Notes under the pieces: model-generated
What the model was told of the DNA's origin: nothing
Database searches by the model: none
What the model saw: only the letters and a program-made list of their open reading frames with translations
Part shown: in pieces, positions 1-12,000 of the stretch
How positions within the stretch are numbered: the first letter of the stretch is position 1
Layout: each line of letters opens with the position of its first letter
Assembly: GCF_043290135.1 (NCBI RefSeq)
Contig: NC_134710.1
Span: 1,612,001-1,676,000 of the forward strand
Length of the DNA: 64,000 nt
Origin: Rhipicephalus microplus
Lineage: Eukaryota; Arthropoda; Arachnida; Ixodida; Ixodidae
Direction of reading: 5' to 3'
Program-made: the position numbers and the translations under genes

Positions 1-165
1 CTGCTGCACATGTAAGCAACTACAGCACGTATAGCCGCCTTAGAACTGCGAAAAAAGCAGCGTTATACAATGCCTCAGAGGAGGCACTTTCAATATATTT
101 CTTGCTAAAAAAAGGGCTTAAAAAGCAGATGACCTTCTTCTGTGTTCAGGACACGCTATTAGAGT
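1..165. repeat. Dispersed repeat, copy 1 (possible Penelope 3' tail)
   Basis: This stretch matches 14854-15015 with scattered substitutions: same start (ctgctgcacatgtaagcaac), same middle (gaggcactttcaatatattt) and a shared end (acatgctatt versus acacgctatt). The second copy directly follows a Penelope-like fragment on the plus strand, so both may be 3' tails of that family. That link is inference. No coding potential is seen. Confidence 0.6.
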
Positions 166-1100
166 GATTTGATGCCAAATTTTCAGCCAATTTCACGACC
201 ATCCTAAATGTATTCGAAAATTATTGTGCTGAATAACTGCATTGAAAGCAGTGAAACGGTAGAAAATTTCCGAGAGACAAAAATGTTTGGTCACGTGGTT
301 GCCTTCGGAACTTCCCGGATTGTCGTTTGGGTGTTGTTTGTGGAAACAATGTATTTTAAAAGTACACTCTACACCAAACTTGGTCTACATGTTAAGTAAA
401 GGTTCTTCTGTAAGATGTTTGCAGCTCAGTAATATTAGTGTAATTATAGTTGTACATATGCCTCTAAGATTTCATCTAAAATGTGTTATGTTTGCAATTT
501 TTCCATTGCAATACCGAAGTTTGTATGAACATCTGAGTAGTGAATACATACTCCGCCGCAGGTATATTTTGAGAAAAATTATTTGAGACCTCTTAAGCTG
601 GTAAACTTTACGAGAAAAAATCATAAATGTCAGAAAATCGTAATTTTTGTTCATATTGAAATATGATTTACGCCTTGTGGTGGTCCAACTAAAAATTACC
701 CTTACACATAAATTGAAAGCAAATAAACAGTTCTTTTCATATATCATCATTACATTTTTTTGTTTTGAGGAATATTTTTTTTTAGTTTTCCTATTGGCGC
801 CTACCTTCCCATGTGGTCATACGACAGCTGCCGCCTTGGAATTTCCTATTGCAATGAATGGAAAAGTTCAAAACTTGTTTTTTTCCTTTAAAATGTATTG
901 ATAAGATTTGGCATATGAAAATCACTTCTTTTTCTATTTAGGTTTGAAGTCATTTTTATTTGAACCACTCGACAGTGCAAATTGCGTCTCAATGTAGACA
1001 AAATCGACAATTCCGCGAAGTTTGTAATTTTTTTTCGTCGTGTTTAGCAGCTTGAGAGGTATCATAATATTATTTCTTCAAAATATATCTTATGTGTAGC
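166..1100. other. AT-rich stretch, nothing recognised
   Basis: Homopolymer-rich, AT-rich DNA. The short reading frames here (60 to 99 codons) overlap each other on both strands and show no motif I recognise. I see no promoter, RNA gene or repeat structure that I can support. Confidence 0.4.
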
Positions 1101-1109
1101 TAGTATTTA

Positions 1110-1905
1110 TTACGCATATACTTTTACAACGTGCACTATTGCAATATAAAAATGCAAATATAACACATTTTGGCTAAGTTCATGGAGGCGTGGTAGACGA
1201 AGAAAGTGCTTAACAGCGCAATCGACAAGATGGTATTGAAGAGATGAGGACAGAGCGCTGAACAAACAACCAAAGTTTATTGCAAACCAACTGCAATATA
1301 TAGGAAACAGAATCTGCGCATAACCATGCAACATAAGCAGAACTGCTCATACATGCGCCTTATGGCGTACCTTATCAACTGGTCATATCAGTGGACCCCA
1401 GATAACCAACTTCACAGCCGTGACGAAAAATTGAGGGTACGCTAAAACAGGAAGCACCAAGTTATTGAATATGGAAGGCTTTACTAATCTCGTGCTCGCA
1501 CCGATTTTTATTGCGCCCCATGATCAAACGCTTGTCCCGAATTGGCTGACCACAAAACTTATTCCTATGGTCCACCAAGTGGCTGGGAAGAGAGCCTTTT
1601 AAAGAGTTAGCATGCTCCCTCAACCGATCATGCATGCACCGCTTTGTTTGGCCAATGTAACGGAGCGCACAAGTAAATATTATCTTGTAGAGAATCGCTA
1701 AAACACATTCAACAGGGCACATAGCGTGTTTCTTAGAGCATGCTTTTTTTCAGGTCCTTCGCTGTTGACCCTGCGACATAGCCCAGCGAGCTTGTCGCGT
1801 GTACAGAACACATCTCTTACACCTATTTTTCCAGTGACCATCTTTAACCTATGGAAATCTTTGTGTACGTAGGGAATAACAGCCTTGCTATAATGAGGCT
1901 TGTTG
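1110..1905 (-). pseudogene. Penelope-like element remnant (linker and GIY-YIG endonuclease)
   Basis: Read on the minus strand, about 1900-1735 encodes the region after the reverse transcriptase (AVIPYVHKDFHRLK, then DKLAGLCRRV). After a frameshift, 1722-1462 encodes a GIY-YIG nuclease core: RYIGQTKRC, DRLREHANSL, LVDH and a downstream EISKAFHI. The second half of the signature (YIG) is intact, while the first half reads LYK. In Penelope-like elements this nuclease nicks the target for reverse transcription. The rest, down to about 1110, holds stops and looks like decayed 3' sequence. Frameshift and 5' truncation make this a dead copy. Family assignment is firm; the exact ends are not. Confidence 0.8.
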
Positions 1906-2184
1906 AGTTAGCTGTTGCTTTGTCTCCTATCAGGCACTCTTAGAGATGTTAGGAGAGTCTCGGCAATGGAAGTTAGTAGGGGATTAGAAAAGCTTCTTAT
2001 TGAAGGCGGTGAAACTGGAGAGAGAATCTGCACTCTATCTGGCGGTGACAAGAGCAAGTTAAAGTTGCTTTTAGGCAGGAAAAAGCGATGCTACAGTTGA
2101 ATAGCTTAGAATGGGTGGGCGTAAAAAGGCTCTTCCTTGAGCAAGGTTCGTACCACCAATATACATGGTGAACCAAAAAAAGAC

Positions 2185-2535
2185 ATTTCCAAGTCTACAC
2201 ATCCTACACTGTAAACCTAGTTGCACCCTTATAGGTGTAACATAGCGTCTATAACTCACACCCCTACACCCTACGAACTTGGTGTAACAAGCAGGACTAC
2301 ACCTATACAATGGGTGTACATCTTGATTTTCACTCTAGGGTACAAATATTTTTGGGGGTGTAAAAGCAAATGTACACCCAAATGGCCCTAAAGTGAGGGT
2401 GTAAAAGCGAATGTACACCCAAGTAATCTTAAGGGCGTTAAGGTGTAATCTTGCTATTACACCCTAACACCCTTAAACAACACAAGTAGTGTAGGGGTGT
2501 AATTCACTCAAACAGCTGAAGGGGTGTGGGGATGT
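2185..2535. repeat. Foldback patch of GGGTGTA / TACACCC modules
   Basis: About 350 bp filled with GGGTGTA and its complement TACACCC in both orientations. Two near-identical units (2355-2378, 2397-2420) each start with gggtgtaaaagc and end with tgtacaccc. A foldback at 2429-2449 / 2456-2476 has 21-bp arms with two mismatches and a 6-nt loop. This looks like a palindromic MITE or a cluster of short foldback elements. No outer target duplication was found. Confidence 0.6.
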
Positions 2536-3694
2536 GTATGCAGAATCACGCCTCAAAACTCATGATAAAAATGCCATAATTCGAGTGTTACCCCCTTCCA
2601 GTAGGCCCCCGTGAAGGCACTAGAATCCTTACCCTTTAGCTAGGCGCAGATGTCCTTCAGGCGCAGATGTCCTATTGTAGTAGCTCCTGCCATAGTGTGA
2701 AATTCCTGGCCCTATTAATGCTTTTATGGTACATATATGAAGCACAGCATATAAGGCTCTCACATATAACATGTAATCCTAGCTGAATACGAAGGCATCA
2801 CTCAAGATGAGCTGTCACACATAACACAACATTCGCAAAGTCATCCTATAGTGCAAAATGAAATCAAGCTTTATTTTATTAGACATAGAGCACACACAGG
2901 CTTCACAGACAAATTGTAGGTTAATCAAAAACCTTTTTCAAGTGTGCAGAGCAGAATGCCATTTGTTACAAAAGAAGACCGGAAATCAGACGTCAATGGT
3001 ATGGCATGGAGCTCTAACGACCAAGGCATGCTTATCAGAGTACAGCAGAAGAGACTTTATTTGCACTTAAAAATGAAGAACTAATTTTAACATACTTCAG
3101 TGCAACACAAAATTATAGTGCAATGAAGCATACAAACAGCAGGAAGAGTGCAATGCAGCATGCCTTATTTCTCCAATATACTGAAATAATATGTCAAAGC
3201 ACACAGCAGTTGCCACAGTTTGCATGAGTTGTGGCATGCCTTATGCATAATATTCAAGGCTAGTGGTAATTTAAAGAATATAATGACAAAACAGTCTTAA
3301 AATGGCATTTTCATTTCACAAAAACTCTTGTGTCTTCAGACATTCAAATACCAGAAAAACAATATTACAGGAGTAAAAACAATAGGCAAAATTACAATGG
3401 CTTAACAGTGTCACTATATTCTAATCATGAAGAATAGTTGATTTAAAGATGTAAAATATTAAATGCATTGCATAATATCTTGTCACCCTGGGACAATGCA
3501 ACATCAAATTCCATAAAATTAACACACAAATATGGGTGAAAGAGTAATCACTCACAGCTAGAAGAGGTGGAACAGCCAGGATAAGATCTAGAGCAATAAT
3601 TTGGAGCATCGTATATTGCTTTTTTAGGAAGAAAATTTCAATTTGGAGCAGGTTTAGGGAAAAACAAATGCAGCGTTTTTTAGCCTAAAATTCT
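2536..3694. other. AT-rich stretch, nothing recognised
   Basis: No domain-bearing ORF. Small features only: a 13-bp direct duplication (ggcgcagatgtcc) near 2645 and 2662, and an aagctttatttta motif near 2868 that could be the reverse complement of a polyadenylation region for a minus-strand transcript. I cannot support a gene. Confidence 0.35.
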
Positions 3695-3706
3695 AAATTT
3701 ACAGTA

Positions 3707-3944
3707 TTGATTTATATGTAGGGTTTAGCATCCCAAAATAACCATATGATTGTGGGAAAGCCGTAGTGGCGGGCTACGGAAATTTCGACCACCTGGGGTT
3801 CTTTAACGTGCACCCAAACCTGAGCAAACGGGCCAACCACATTTCTGCCTCCATCGGAAATGCAGCCGCCGCAGCCGGGATTGGATCCCGCGACCTGCGC
3901 GTCAGCAGCCTAGTACCTTACCCACTGGACCACCACGGCGGGGC
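3707..3944 (-). mobile_element. Ruka-like tRNA-derived SINE with target duplication
   Basis: On the minus strand it begins gccccgccgtggtggtcc, then has an A-box-like segment, a B-box-like segment (gggatccaatcccgg), the tick SINE body, and a tail related to gggtttaacgtcccaaaacc. It is flanked by a direct repeat of about 14 bp: tctaaatttacagta on the left (ending 3706) and ttcaaatttacagta on the right (ending 3959). The target duplication with minor differences supports LINE-assisted insertion. The name Ruka comes from general knowledge of ixodid SINEs. Confidence 0.85.
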
Positions 3945-3959
3945 TTCAAATTTACAGTA

Positions 3960-4040
3960 GTGCAACAAAGTAGACTGAGTCACACAAAATAAAAAAAAAT
4001 ATATGTAGAAATTATTTAACATCCGCTAGTTCATTCAAAA
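3960..4040. other. Short AT-rich spacer
   Basis: Spacer between the SINE and the tRNA-half insertion. It contains an A-rich run and nothing else that I can identify. Confidence 0.4.
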
Positions 4041-4053
4041 TACACGAGAGCGA

Positions 4054-4097
4054 ATAATGCGTTCGATGCTCTAACCACTGAGCTATCACAGAGGCCT
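4054..4097 (-). mobile_element. Retroposed tRNA 5' half with perfect 13-bp target duplication
   Basis: A 44-bp insert whose minus strand reads as the 5' half of a tRNA: acceptor-like ggcctct, then the D-arm/A-box segment tagctcagtggttagagc, ending in the anticodon-arm region. It is bounded by a perfect 13-bp direct repeat, tacacgagagcga, at 4041-4053 and 4098-4110. There is no 3' tRNA half, no SINE body and no A tail. It looks like a tRNA half captured by reverse transcription rather than a tRNA gene. Confidence 0.65.
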
Positions 4098-4545
4098 TAC
4101 ACGAGAGCGAGGCTATTTCAATAGGCAGTCTCTTGAAGTGCCCCACAGTGCAAACAATGCTAAAACTCACATTAGCATTTGCCGAGCTTGTCAAACTGCT
4201 TGACAGGCAACCCAGAAATTCGAGAGATTCGTAAAGGAGTTCAAGGTGGTGGTGAAAAGAAAAAAGAGTGTCGTACGATTTTATTTATCGTTTCCTAAGG
4301 CCACAAAAACCTCATAAATCACCCTGAAAGACGCCCAGCACTCATACTAGTATACTCGTTATTGTATGCAAAAATGTATTGTGGCAGAAGCGACCTAAAA
4401 AGCGTTATGCACCTGTGAGAAAATGGTGCGAAACTTTTTTTAAACCACTCAACTTTTTTTCTTTTCTTTTGCCGTGAGGTTAGCGTATAGTCAATTAAAA
4501 GTTATAATCATGGTTGGCGCATCTTTGTTAAATTGAATGATGATG

Positions 4546-4734
4546 GCCCCGCCACGGTGGTCTAGCGGCTAAGGTACTCGGCTGCATTTTTGATTGAGGC
4601 GAAAATGCTGTAGGCCCATTCGCTCAGATTTGGGTGCACAAGAACTCCAGGTGCTTGAAATTTCCGGAGTCCTCCACTAAGGCGTCTCACATTCAAATGG
4701 TGGTTTTAGGACGGCAAACTGCACACATCAATCA
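4546..4734 (+). mobile_element. Ruka-like SINE with internal deletion
   Basis: Starts gccccgccacggtggtctag and ends in the caaactgcacacatcaatca tail. The segment that should hold the B box is missing: the head jumps from actcggctgc into the body. Flanks are direct repeats, attgaatgatgatg (4532-4545) and attcgatggtgatg (4735-4748), two differences apart. The loss of the B box probably happened after insertion, or came from a deleted source copy. Confidence 0.8.
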
Positions 4735-5164
4735 ATTCGATGGTGATGCACAAAGCTACGGCGATTACTGGATTTTATATTTCTTGATAAAATTAACAAT
4801 ACTGAGAATATATCTACGCTGGTGGGGCATTTTAGAACGATCTTATGTAAAAATAAGAAACTGTATCCAACTGACCCGATTGGCGCAGCTGTTGTGCTCT
4901 TGAACAAGCAAATATGAATACAAAAATAGTATCGCTATTGCAGAAACCAGCGCAACTGTTTGCCAGCGTCCAGCACCATGCCTGGTTATGGGCTCAGTAT
5001 GGCGCTGGTACCAGCGCAGGTGCTGGGACATTGGAGTGGCATCGTCCCAGTACTTTGCACACAATGGCTTCACAGGTTTAAAATGGGGATGCCCATTCGC
5101 CATAAAAAATAAATATATAAAGGAAATTGCGCGCATTTACATTAAAAATAAAAATAGAAAAAAA

Positions 5165-5245
5165 AATAAAACCTCGCCTGACGGGATTTGAACTCGCTAG
5201 CTCTTGATCGCTTACCGTGCACGCTACCCACTACGCCACGCCACT
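5165..5245 (-). mobile_element. tRNA-like SINE head (different family from Ruka)
   Basis: The minus strand has an A-box-like tggcgtagtgggtagcg and a B-box-like gagttcaaatcccg, followed by T-rich runs that could end Pol III transcripts. The ends do not form a tRNA acceptor stem, so this is a tRNA-derived retroposon head rather than a tRNA gene. No target duplication was identified. Confidence 0.5.
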
Positions 5246-5689
5246 TTTTTTCTTTAGTTTACTACGCCACGCCACAACGTGTCTTGGGGGGGGGGGTGGT
5301 TGTAAAACGACTATCTATCCAAAGAAAGCGCTGTTCTACTTCATGTTTACAAGTTGCACAGTCAAGACTGACACGATATTCCTTTCCAAATAACAATTGC
5401 GTCTTGATTCGACAGTGACGAACGGCTTCTAGGCACCGAAGGGCGGTCAGATATTAGCAAGAGCACAAAGTTTGTTGAAGCATCTACATCTGAACTATGA
5501 AAAATTTCAAATTGACTGGAGGAGCAGCCACAGATTGTCAGCTGTTGGTGCCGATGGTTTTTTTTTTTCCCTTTGATAGTCGGTTCTAGCACTTGCTACT
5601 GGTCAACAAGTACAAACGATTTACATGTCTTGTTTGGTAGATATCCACGCACACGAGTGAATATTCAGTGCTTTTTTGCGCAAGCGGTG

Positions 5690-6830
5690 ATGTAGCAGTA
5701 CACATCCGGCGTACCAGATTACATATTTGCAGTTATATCGATATTTGCAACTAAGAAACCGGCGAAGAAATGACTAATGCAGTCCGCTGAAAAAGTATAC
5801 CTGTATGTTAGTTCACTAAGGTGTACCAAATTACCAACTCAAAATTGCGTGTTTTTACGTACGAGTCAGAGAAGTACCGGCTCCTGCGCTCAGAAGGAAG
5901 CTTTCGGTGACAGCCTATACGTTACTGAAAGCACGGCACATCCATCGTCGCCGCTCTTTGTGCGGGCAGCGCACACATGGATAAATGGTTGATTTAGGCT
6001 CAGGGGTGTCTAAACTGTACTTTACAGTCGTTCTTACACTTTACAATTGTGCCTACTTAAAGTAAAATGCGCCGGCAGCAGGTACACCGACGCGGGCGGC
6101 ACGATAGGCCTCGCTGGGGCGGGGCACTGGGTAAGGCTGCTTTCGAAGCAGCTGAGTTGCGATGCTTGAAGTTTCTGCATTTGAGCTTCGCAATATTTCT
6201 AACTGTTACCTAAACTGTGCCTGAAGTAAGTGGAAGGTCAATCAATGCCAGAAATGCATTTACGGAGTGGCGATGGCGAGCGACAGTCGTTTTTCTGGCC
6301 TCCGCTGGCAGTATACAGCGGACGTGCCAGTGCACAGATATATGCAGTAATATCAATGCCAACAATAAAAAAAAAACACCAATAGAAATACCAATGCAAT
6401 CCTCTGAAAATGTATCCCATGGAGTCAGTTCACGAAGGCGTACCAAATCGCCAACTGAAAATTGCGTGTTGTTACATATCAGTCGGAGAAGTACCGGCTA
6501 AGTATGGTCGGCAGCTTACTGTGACCGCCTGCGTAGCTGAAAGCGCGACGTTCGATCGTCAGCGCTCCTTGTGCGAACACCCACGCAAGACAAAATAGTT
6601 TATTAAGGTTCTTGGATGTCTAAACTATACTTTACAGGTTGTGTGTACACGAACCAAGAAGCGCCGGTAACTTATATACCGACGCGGCTGGCACTACAGG
6701 TTTCATGCTCGCTAGGCCGGGCACTGGGTAAGACCGCTCTCGACGCGTTGAGTTGGTATGGCTGAAAATTCTGCAATTGAGCTTCGGAACATTTCTAACT
6801 CTTACCAGAAGTAAGAAGTAGATAGATAAG
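5690..6830. repeat. Diverged tandem duplication, period about 0.6 kb
   Basis: Two head-to-tail copies, about 5690-6235 and about 6308-6825. They share ordered blocks: gtaccaaat, aaaattgcgtgtt, gagaagtaccggct, atgtctaaactatactttaca, accgacgcgg and gggcactgggtaag. They differ by many substitutions and small indels, so the duplication is old. No convincing reading frame survives in both copies. It lies just outside the MULE left end. Confidence 0.7.
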
Positions 6831-6852
6831 CATGACCAGACGTACAGTACGG

Positions 6853-7036
6853 TCCACTGTTAGGGGGAACACGCTAACGCGTGGCCAGTGGGGCGACATT
6901 TTTCGGCGTGCACATGGGGGCGAGGGCGTGGCCAGTGTGCGTGACGTCACGAACTTTTTTTTTTTTGCTGTGAGCCGCGTTATATTTTTGTTTCCCTTCT
7001 TTTTGTTTCTTCCTCGTGCACGCACGCGTTGCGTTT
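6853..7036 (+). repeat. MULE left terminal inverted repeat
   Basis: Pairs with the reverse complement of 12890-13124. It contains the CRE-like palindrome TGACGTCA at 6942-6949, a T run, and a CpG-rich cacgcacgcg stretch. The outer boundary is approximate. Confidence 0.7.
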
Positions 7037-8110
7037 GTGCGCACCGGGCCTAGGCTTGTTCGGCGGATGCGCCGTGGGCTATGCTAACTAAAACAACTCC
7101 GTTGGCTAACATGACGTAAAGTAGCTACACTGAAACGGAAACAGAAGGTGCGAAGTATGCCGTGGTGCCGTGCGCGACTTCGTGGTGCCTTGGAGGTCGC
7201 GACCTCTGCTGCATTTATTGATTGCTCGTTGTAGGAAAAGGGCAATGATTTCATGAAAACACTCTGACGACGTATTTTTTTTTTATAAATAGCCATACTT
7301 GTTAAAAGCATATATGCACCTGGGCAGTTAAAGAGGACGGCCGTGAATGTCGGTGTACATGAATGACTGCATGCGCCTTCGGAATACTCGGGCCAGCGCG
7401 ACCACCAGTCATGAATAAAAGATTGCTGCCCAACAGGTCGTGTAGCCGATTGCAACAGCAGCTGCAGACAATTTTGCCCATGGTTATTGCATATAAATAT
7501 GTGCAGATGGTAACAATTTTGTGTGCCCTCATGAAGCTTCCGACAGTACTGGTATGACAATAATTATAATAAAAACTAAATCAAATCTTGTTCCTACTTA
7601 TAATGAAAGAATCTGGTCTGGTTAACATTGTTTAAGAGCTGGAGCCGACTGTCACCCTTTCAAACAAGCGCTATGCAGATGTTCTGGCATACATTTATTT
7701 TAAATTTAAAGTTACTTGCCTTTCTGTTTGGTTCATAAAAATGCTTAGACAAGCTCCGCCCCACCATGTTCATCATTCACGATTGGTGCTGTTCCAAGAA
7801 CAATTGGATAAGGCACTTGTACTTGTTTTCATTGCTTTGACAATTTCTTATTGAGTGGCTGTTGCTACTGTGAGTGGAATTTTCGTACTCATGATAACGT
7901 GATCTACCATTACCTTCTTGTTTCTACAACTTAGGGACTCTAAGGTAATATATAATATCGCCAACATTGGTAAAAATGAAGCTGTCTAATGTTTAATTCA
8001 TTCTATTTTTTAATAAAAATTTTGAAGGTATCTTAGGAGAAAAGTCATCATAATACAGCCCATTGCAAATTGTTGACTTCATAAACAAGAAACTAAATCA
8101 CACAACACAT
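7037..8110. other. MULE interior, non-coding or unrecognised
   Basis: The longest frame here (minus strand, 7560-7084) shows no family resemblance that I can see and overlaps frames on the other strand. The region lies beyond the probable polyadenylation site of the transposase gene, so I treat it as a non-coding subterminal region. Confidence 0.4.
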
Positions 8111-8115
8111 GGCAT

Positions 8116-8121
8116 TTTATT
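8116..8121 (-). terminator. Candidate polyadenylation signal of the MULE gene
   Basis: AATAAA on the minus strand, about 0.9 kb past the transposase stop codon. The sequence between is AT-rich and free of ORFs, as a 3' UTR would be. Other AATAAA-like words occur nearby, so the exact site is uncertain. Confidence 0.35.
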
Positions 8122-9024
8122 CAGGCACAAATACAAATTCACAACGTACATTTGCACACAGACTTTGATTACTAGAACAAAAATACAAGACAAATAACTT
8201 AAAAACAAATTGTACAAATGATAGCAGGTAACAATGGAGGTTAAATACATTCAACAATGTAGATCAAACAGTGTAAGCTGAGAAGAGGCTACTTTTTGAT
8301 CAAGGCTTCGGTAATTACAATAGTTTCATTTTTATCCGACAAAAAGTGTGTATAATATTCCAGCCGACTTAGACAATGGTGAACAGTCTACGCAGTTCAA
8401 CACCACATCTGAGCGTCACGCTTATCCCAAATACAAAGCATTTGAACATGAGAGCACCACTATCTTACTGGGCTGAAATAGTAGTACTAGTAATAACAAT
8501 ACATCACACGTTCACATGAGAGAAGTGAATTACATCTTCACAGAAGCACAACATAACTACATGGATATTTCAATGTCTGTTAGAAGAATGCATGCTGCAG
8601 CGATTGATAGGCCAAAGTAAATTATTAACAAAAACTCCTCCTTTCTTATAGAAGGATGGATGCCAATCATATTCTGAAGCAGGATAGACACTTAGGTTGT
8701 ACCAGTGAGATAAATTAGAACAGTTGGATAGGCAAAGGCGCACGCAGTCACATCACTTGTTTCACAAACCACAAGTAGTTAAAAATACACAGATAGAAAT
8801 GACTAAAACTAACTTGAATAGTGTGGCTAAAAATAAAGCACGGAAGAAAAAATGAAACAATAACAAAAACAAAAATATCTAACAGTTCCATGAAAACACT
8901 GCTCAGGGAAATGAGCTTCGGCAATTAAAAAATTATACAAGGCAATAATGTACATAGCACTGCAGTTGTGACCTCATTCCACTTGGCTAATTATTTAAAA
9001 CAAATAGAGACATTATTTTTCACC

Positions 9025-12000
9025 TTACGGAGCTTTGTTGTATGTTTTTCGCAGCATCTCAGCTTTGCTACCGACGCGCCTCTTGGATCTCCAGTATTCT
9101 TTGCTTGCTGGAGTGGATCTTTTCAGTTCTGACACATCATCAGGTTCTTTATGGTGGCTATGTCTGCGCTTTGTTCCTGAACAACCTTTTGTTGGCGAGC
9201 CTCTCAAATTTAGGCCTTCACTTGCTCGAGTGCCCAACTGCAGCTGTGCAGAGCATTCTTGCATCTTTTTGAGTACATTCTCTAAAATTATGCTGTCTGT
9301 GCAGTAGTAAGCCAGATTTTTTGCTTCATCAAATTCCCTCAGTACTTTTGATTTGATTGTGCCCACACTGGAAGAAGATGACCTTTCCAAATCTGGCACA
9401 CTTTCAAAAGTCTCACTGGTGATTGCAGTTTCTATGTAATTACTGCTAGCATCACCAGTGTCATGCTCCTCGGACCCATGGCTTTCTGCCATGACGTGAT
9501 CATCGAGAGCCATTAAAGGTCCATTTCGATACCCTTCGGGAAGCTTGTCGAAACCCCAGTCCTTATCACTCAAAAAGATGGCACAAAAATGCTTGCATGG
9601 AAGCTTGTGCTTTCTAAAATCATGACAGGTGCAGCTTGGTTCGGCAAAATCTACACAATGCGAAACTTCCTCAGAGCTAGAACTTTTCACATGGAAGGTG
9701 CCTTGGCAGGGTCCTGGCGTCACAGACTTCTGGTCGATGTCACCAGCTGCAGCAAGCCTGCTCATGATGTGAAGCACCACACTACGTGGTCGGTTATGCA
9801 AGTACTCTGGCACTGCATCATGATAATGCCTGTAATCAGATGAAACTTTCAAATTTTCTCTATGGAAGTGTTGTTCCCTGTCTGATAGAAATGTCCTGAG
9901 GGTCTGGATGAGGCCAGTCAAGCTGCGTCGGCCACTTTCCGACTTGAGATAGTGCTCCTTGAGCATTTTGTTTTGGGCCTCAGTGCCGTTGTTGGTTGTA
10001 AGGCATAGCCCAGGCCTGAAGCAGGTTGCCCACATTGCACTCACAGGGAGCCAGTGGCCTTCCACGTAGCTTTGAAAGGCAGGGCTGGTAGCCCACACAC
10101 AGGTCGCTGCCCTTCATTTGTGTGACCACTGCGGCGAATTCTTCGGCAGTGTGTGCTCTGGCCAACTGACGCAAATACAACAATGCCTGATCTCAGTCAC
10201 CGCCATTTTCTTTTTTCCGCAGCCAACGGTCCCAGGCTTGCTCTATGTGAAAATCACACAGTGCTATCTTGCCTCTTGGAAAAGTTGAATTTATGGCATT
10301 CATTTCCGCTTTGGAATAATCGATCATCCAATATTCTGGATTGAAACTAGGGCACCATGATCTGAAAATCTTAAGTGCTGCCTAAATGCACTCTGACGTT
10401 TCGAACTGAACAATGAAAACGCCTACAATCACGTAGCCTCTTGGTGTTTTTACCACAAGAAAAAAACAGGGGAAGTGAATAGTCAGTTGTTTTGTTCGTT
10501 GCATCCAGGCACACGACATCACCCGAGTACTTCTCCATGGCCATCTTCATGAATGCAGTCTGCATACAAAACATCAATGTTTGTTCGCATTTATTTGCCA
10601 TGCCCTCAAGTATGTTGTCCTCGTCATTTATCTCTGGTGCAAGTGTTTCGTCCTGTCTCTGGTTTTTGTAGGGCTGAAAAAAGTATTTTCCCGCGGGGTC
10701 CTTTTCTTGTAGCTCCTCAACCAGCCTGCCTGCATTGACCTGGTCCACAGAACTGTATCTGTCCTTGCGGATACATGACTGTATGTGTGACCGTATGTCT
10801 TCTCTAGTTGGATAAAAAGCTCTGCATGAAGGTGGGGGGTTAGGCTTGCCAGCAAACAGGACATGTTCGACGTAAAACTGCAGGCATTTCTGCACTTGAG
10901 TGACTGACGTGGTGCCATGCTGAACAAACATGTTGATCTTCGCTGAAACCTCGGGGTTCATAGGCTGCCCGTAGGCCAGTGCCATTCCAAACGTGTGAGC
11001 AGTGTGGCCATTCATAGACGAAAAACTCACGTACACCCGCACCTGACGTGTGACTGATCCATCGCCTGAACTTAGCGCCCTCTCCAAACGTGCCAGGGTA
11101 GCTTTCGAGGCCACTTTCCTCTTGTAGGCAGAACACGCTGGAGGAAGCTCAGTCTGCAATGTAAATAAAAAAACCTATAAATCTACGCACATAATGGCAT
11201 GTTGTTGATGAGACATATATACACAGATATACCTGAGCACTTGCAAAAGTGGGTAAAATAGGTTTTAAGAATATGCAAACTTACAAGCACATTTCAGACT
11301 TCCACCATAAGCCATTGATTGTAGCGTATTAAGAGCCCTACCCTGGTAAGAGAAGATGGTGTAAAACCCGATTTTACAAAGTACTGTAATATACAGAGTG
11401 GCACAACCACCCCCCAAAGATCACCCAACCCTTCATTTCATTCATTCAATACTGCAGTCTTACAAAGCCCTAGCAGGTGCTTCAAATATTTGTTCAAACG
11501 TATGTCCCCATATGTTGCCACCCCCTAAAAATACTGATGACTGAAAATTGACAACCAGGATACCATCAATTTCTTCTAGAAGAGTAAGACGGCACTGGAT
11601 GGGATTTGATGGACAAGGAACAGGGAAGAAAGGCGTAGAACTATAGCCCTGACGAGACCATGTGGTATCCTACAATTGTATCGAACTACAATGTCTGGTA
11701 TTTATCGCAACAGATACAGCAGAAATACAACCTAGCAGTGACCACATTGATTAAATGATCTAATTTTTGGAAGCAGCTCTGACTTCTCATTTTATGGGTT
11801 TAATTATGTCATTTCATGAAGGTAAATGACGACAGTCCTGATATCCAAACTTCATCTTATGTGCAATTTGCTTATGTAATTCCATGACTGAATAAGTGTG
11901 CTCTCGTTCGTGATACCAAAGTGAACATAAGGTTTTATTGTGTTCAATCTGGTTAATTATTGTTTAATCTGTAGACAATTGTTGCTTTGAACGCGAACAA

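Noticed and set aside
5165..5245. Possible tRNA gene on the minus strand
   Set aside because: A- and B-box-like words are present but the acceptor ends are not complementary.
7084..7560. 158-codon minus-strand frame inside the MULE
   Set aside because: It has no recognisable domain, overlaps other frames, and lies beyond the likely 3' end of the transposase gene.
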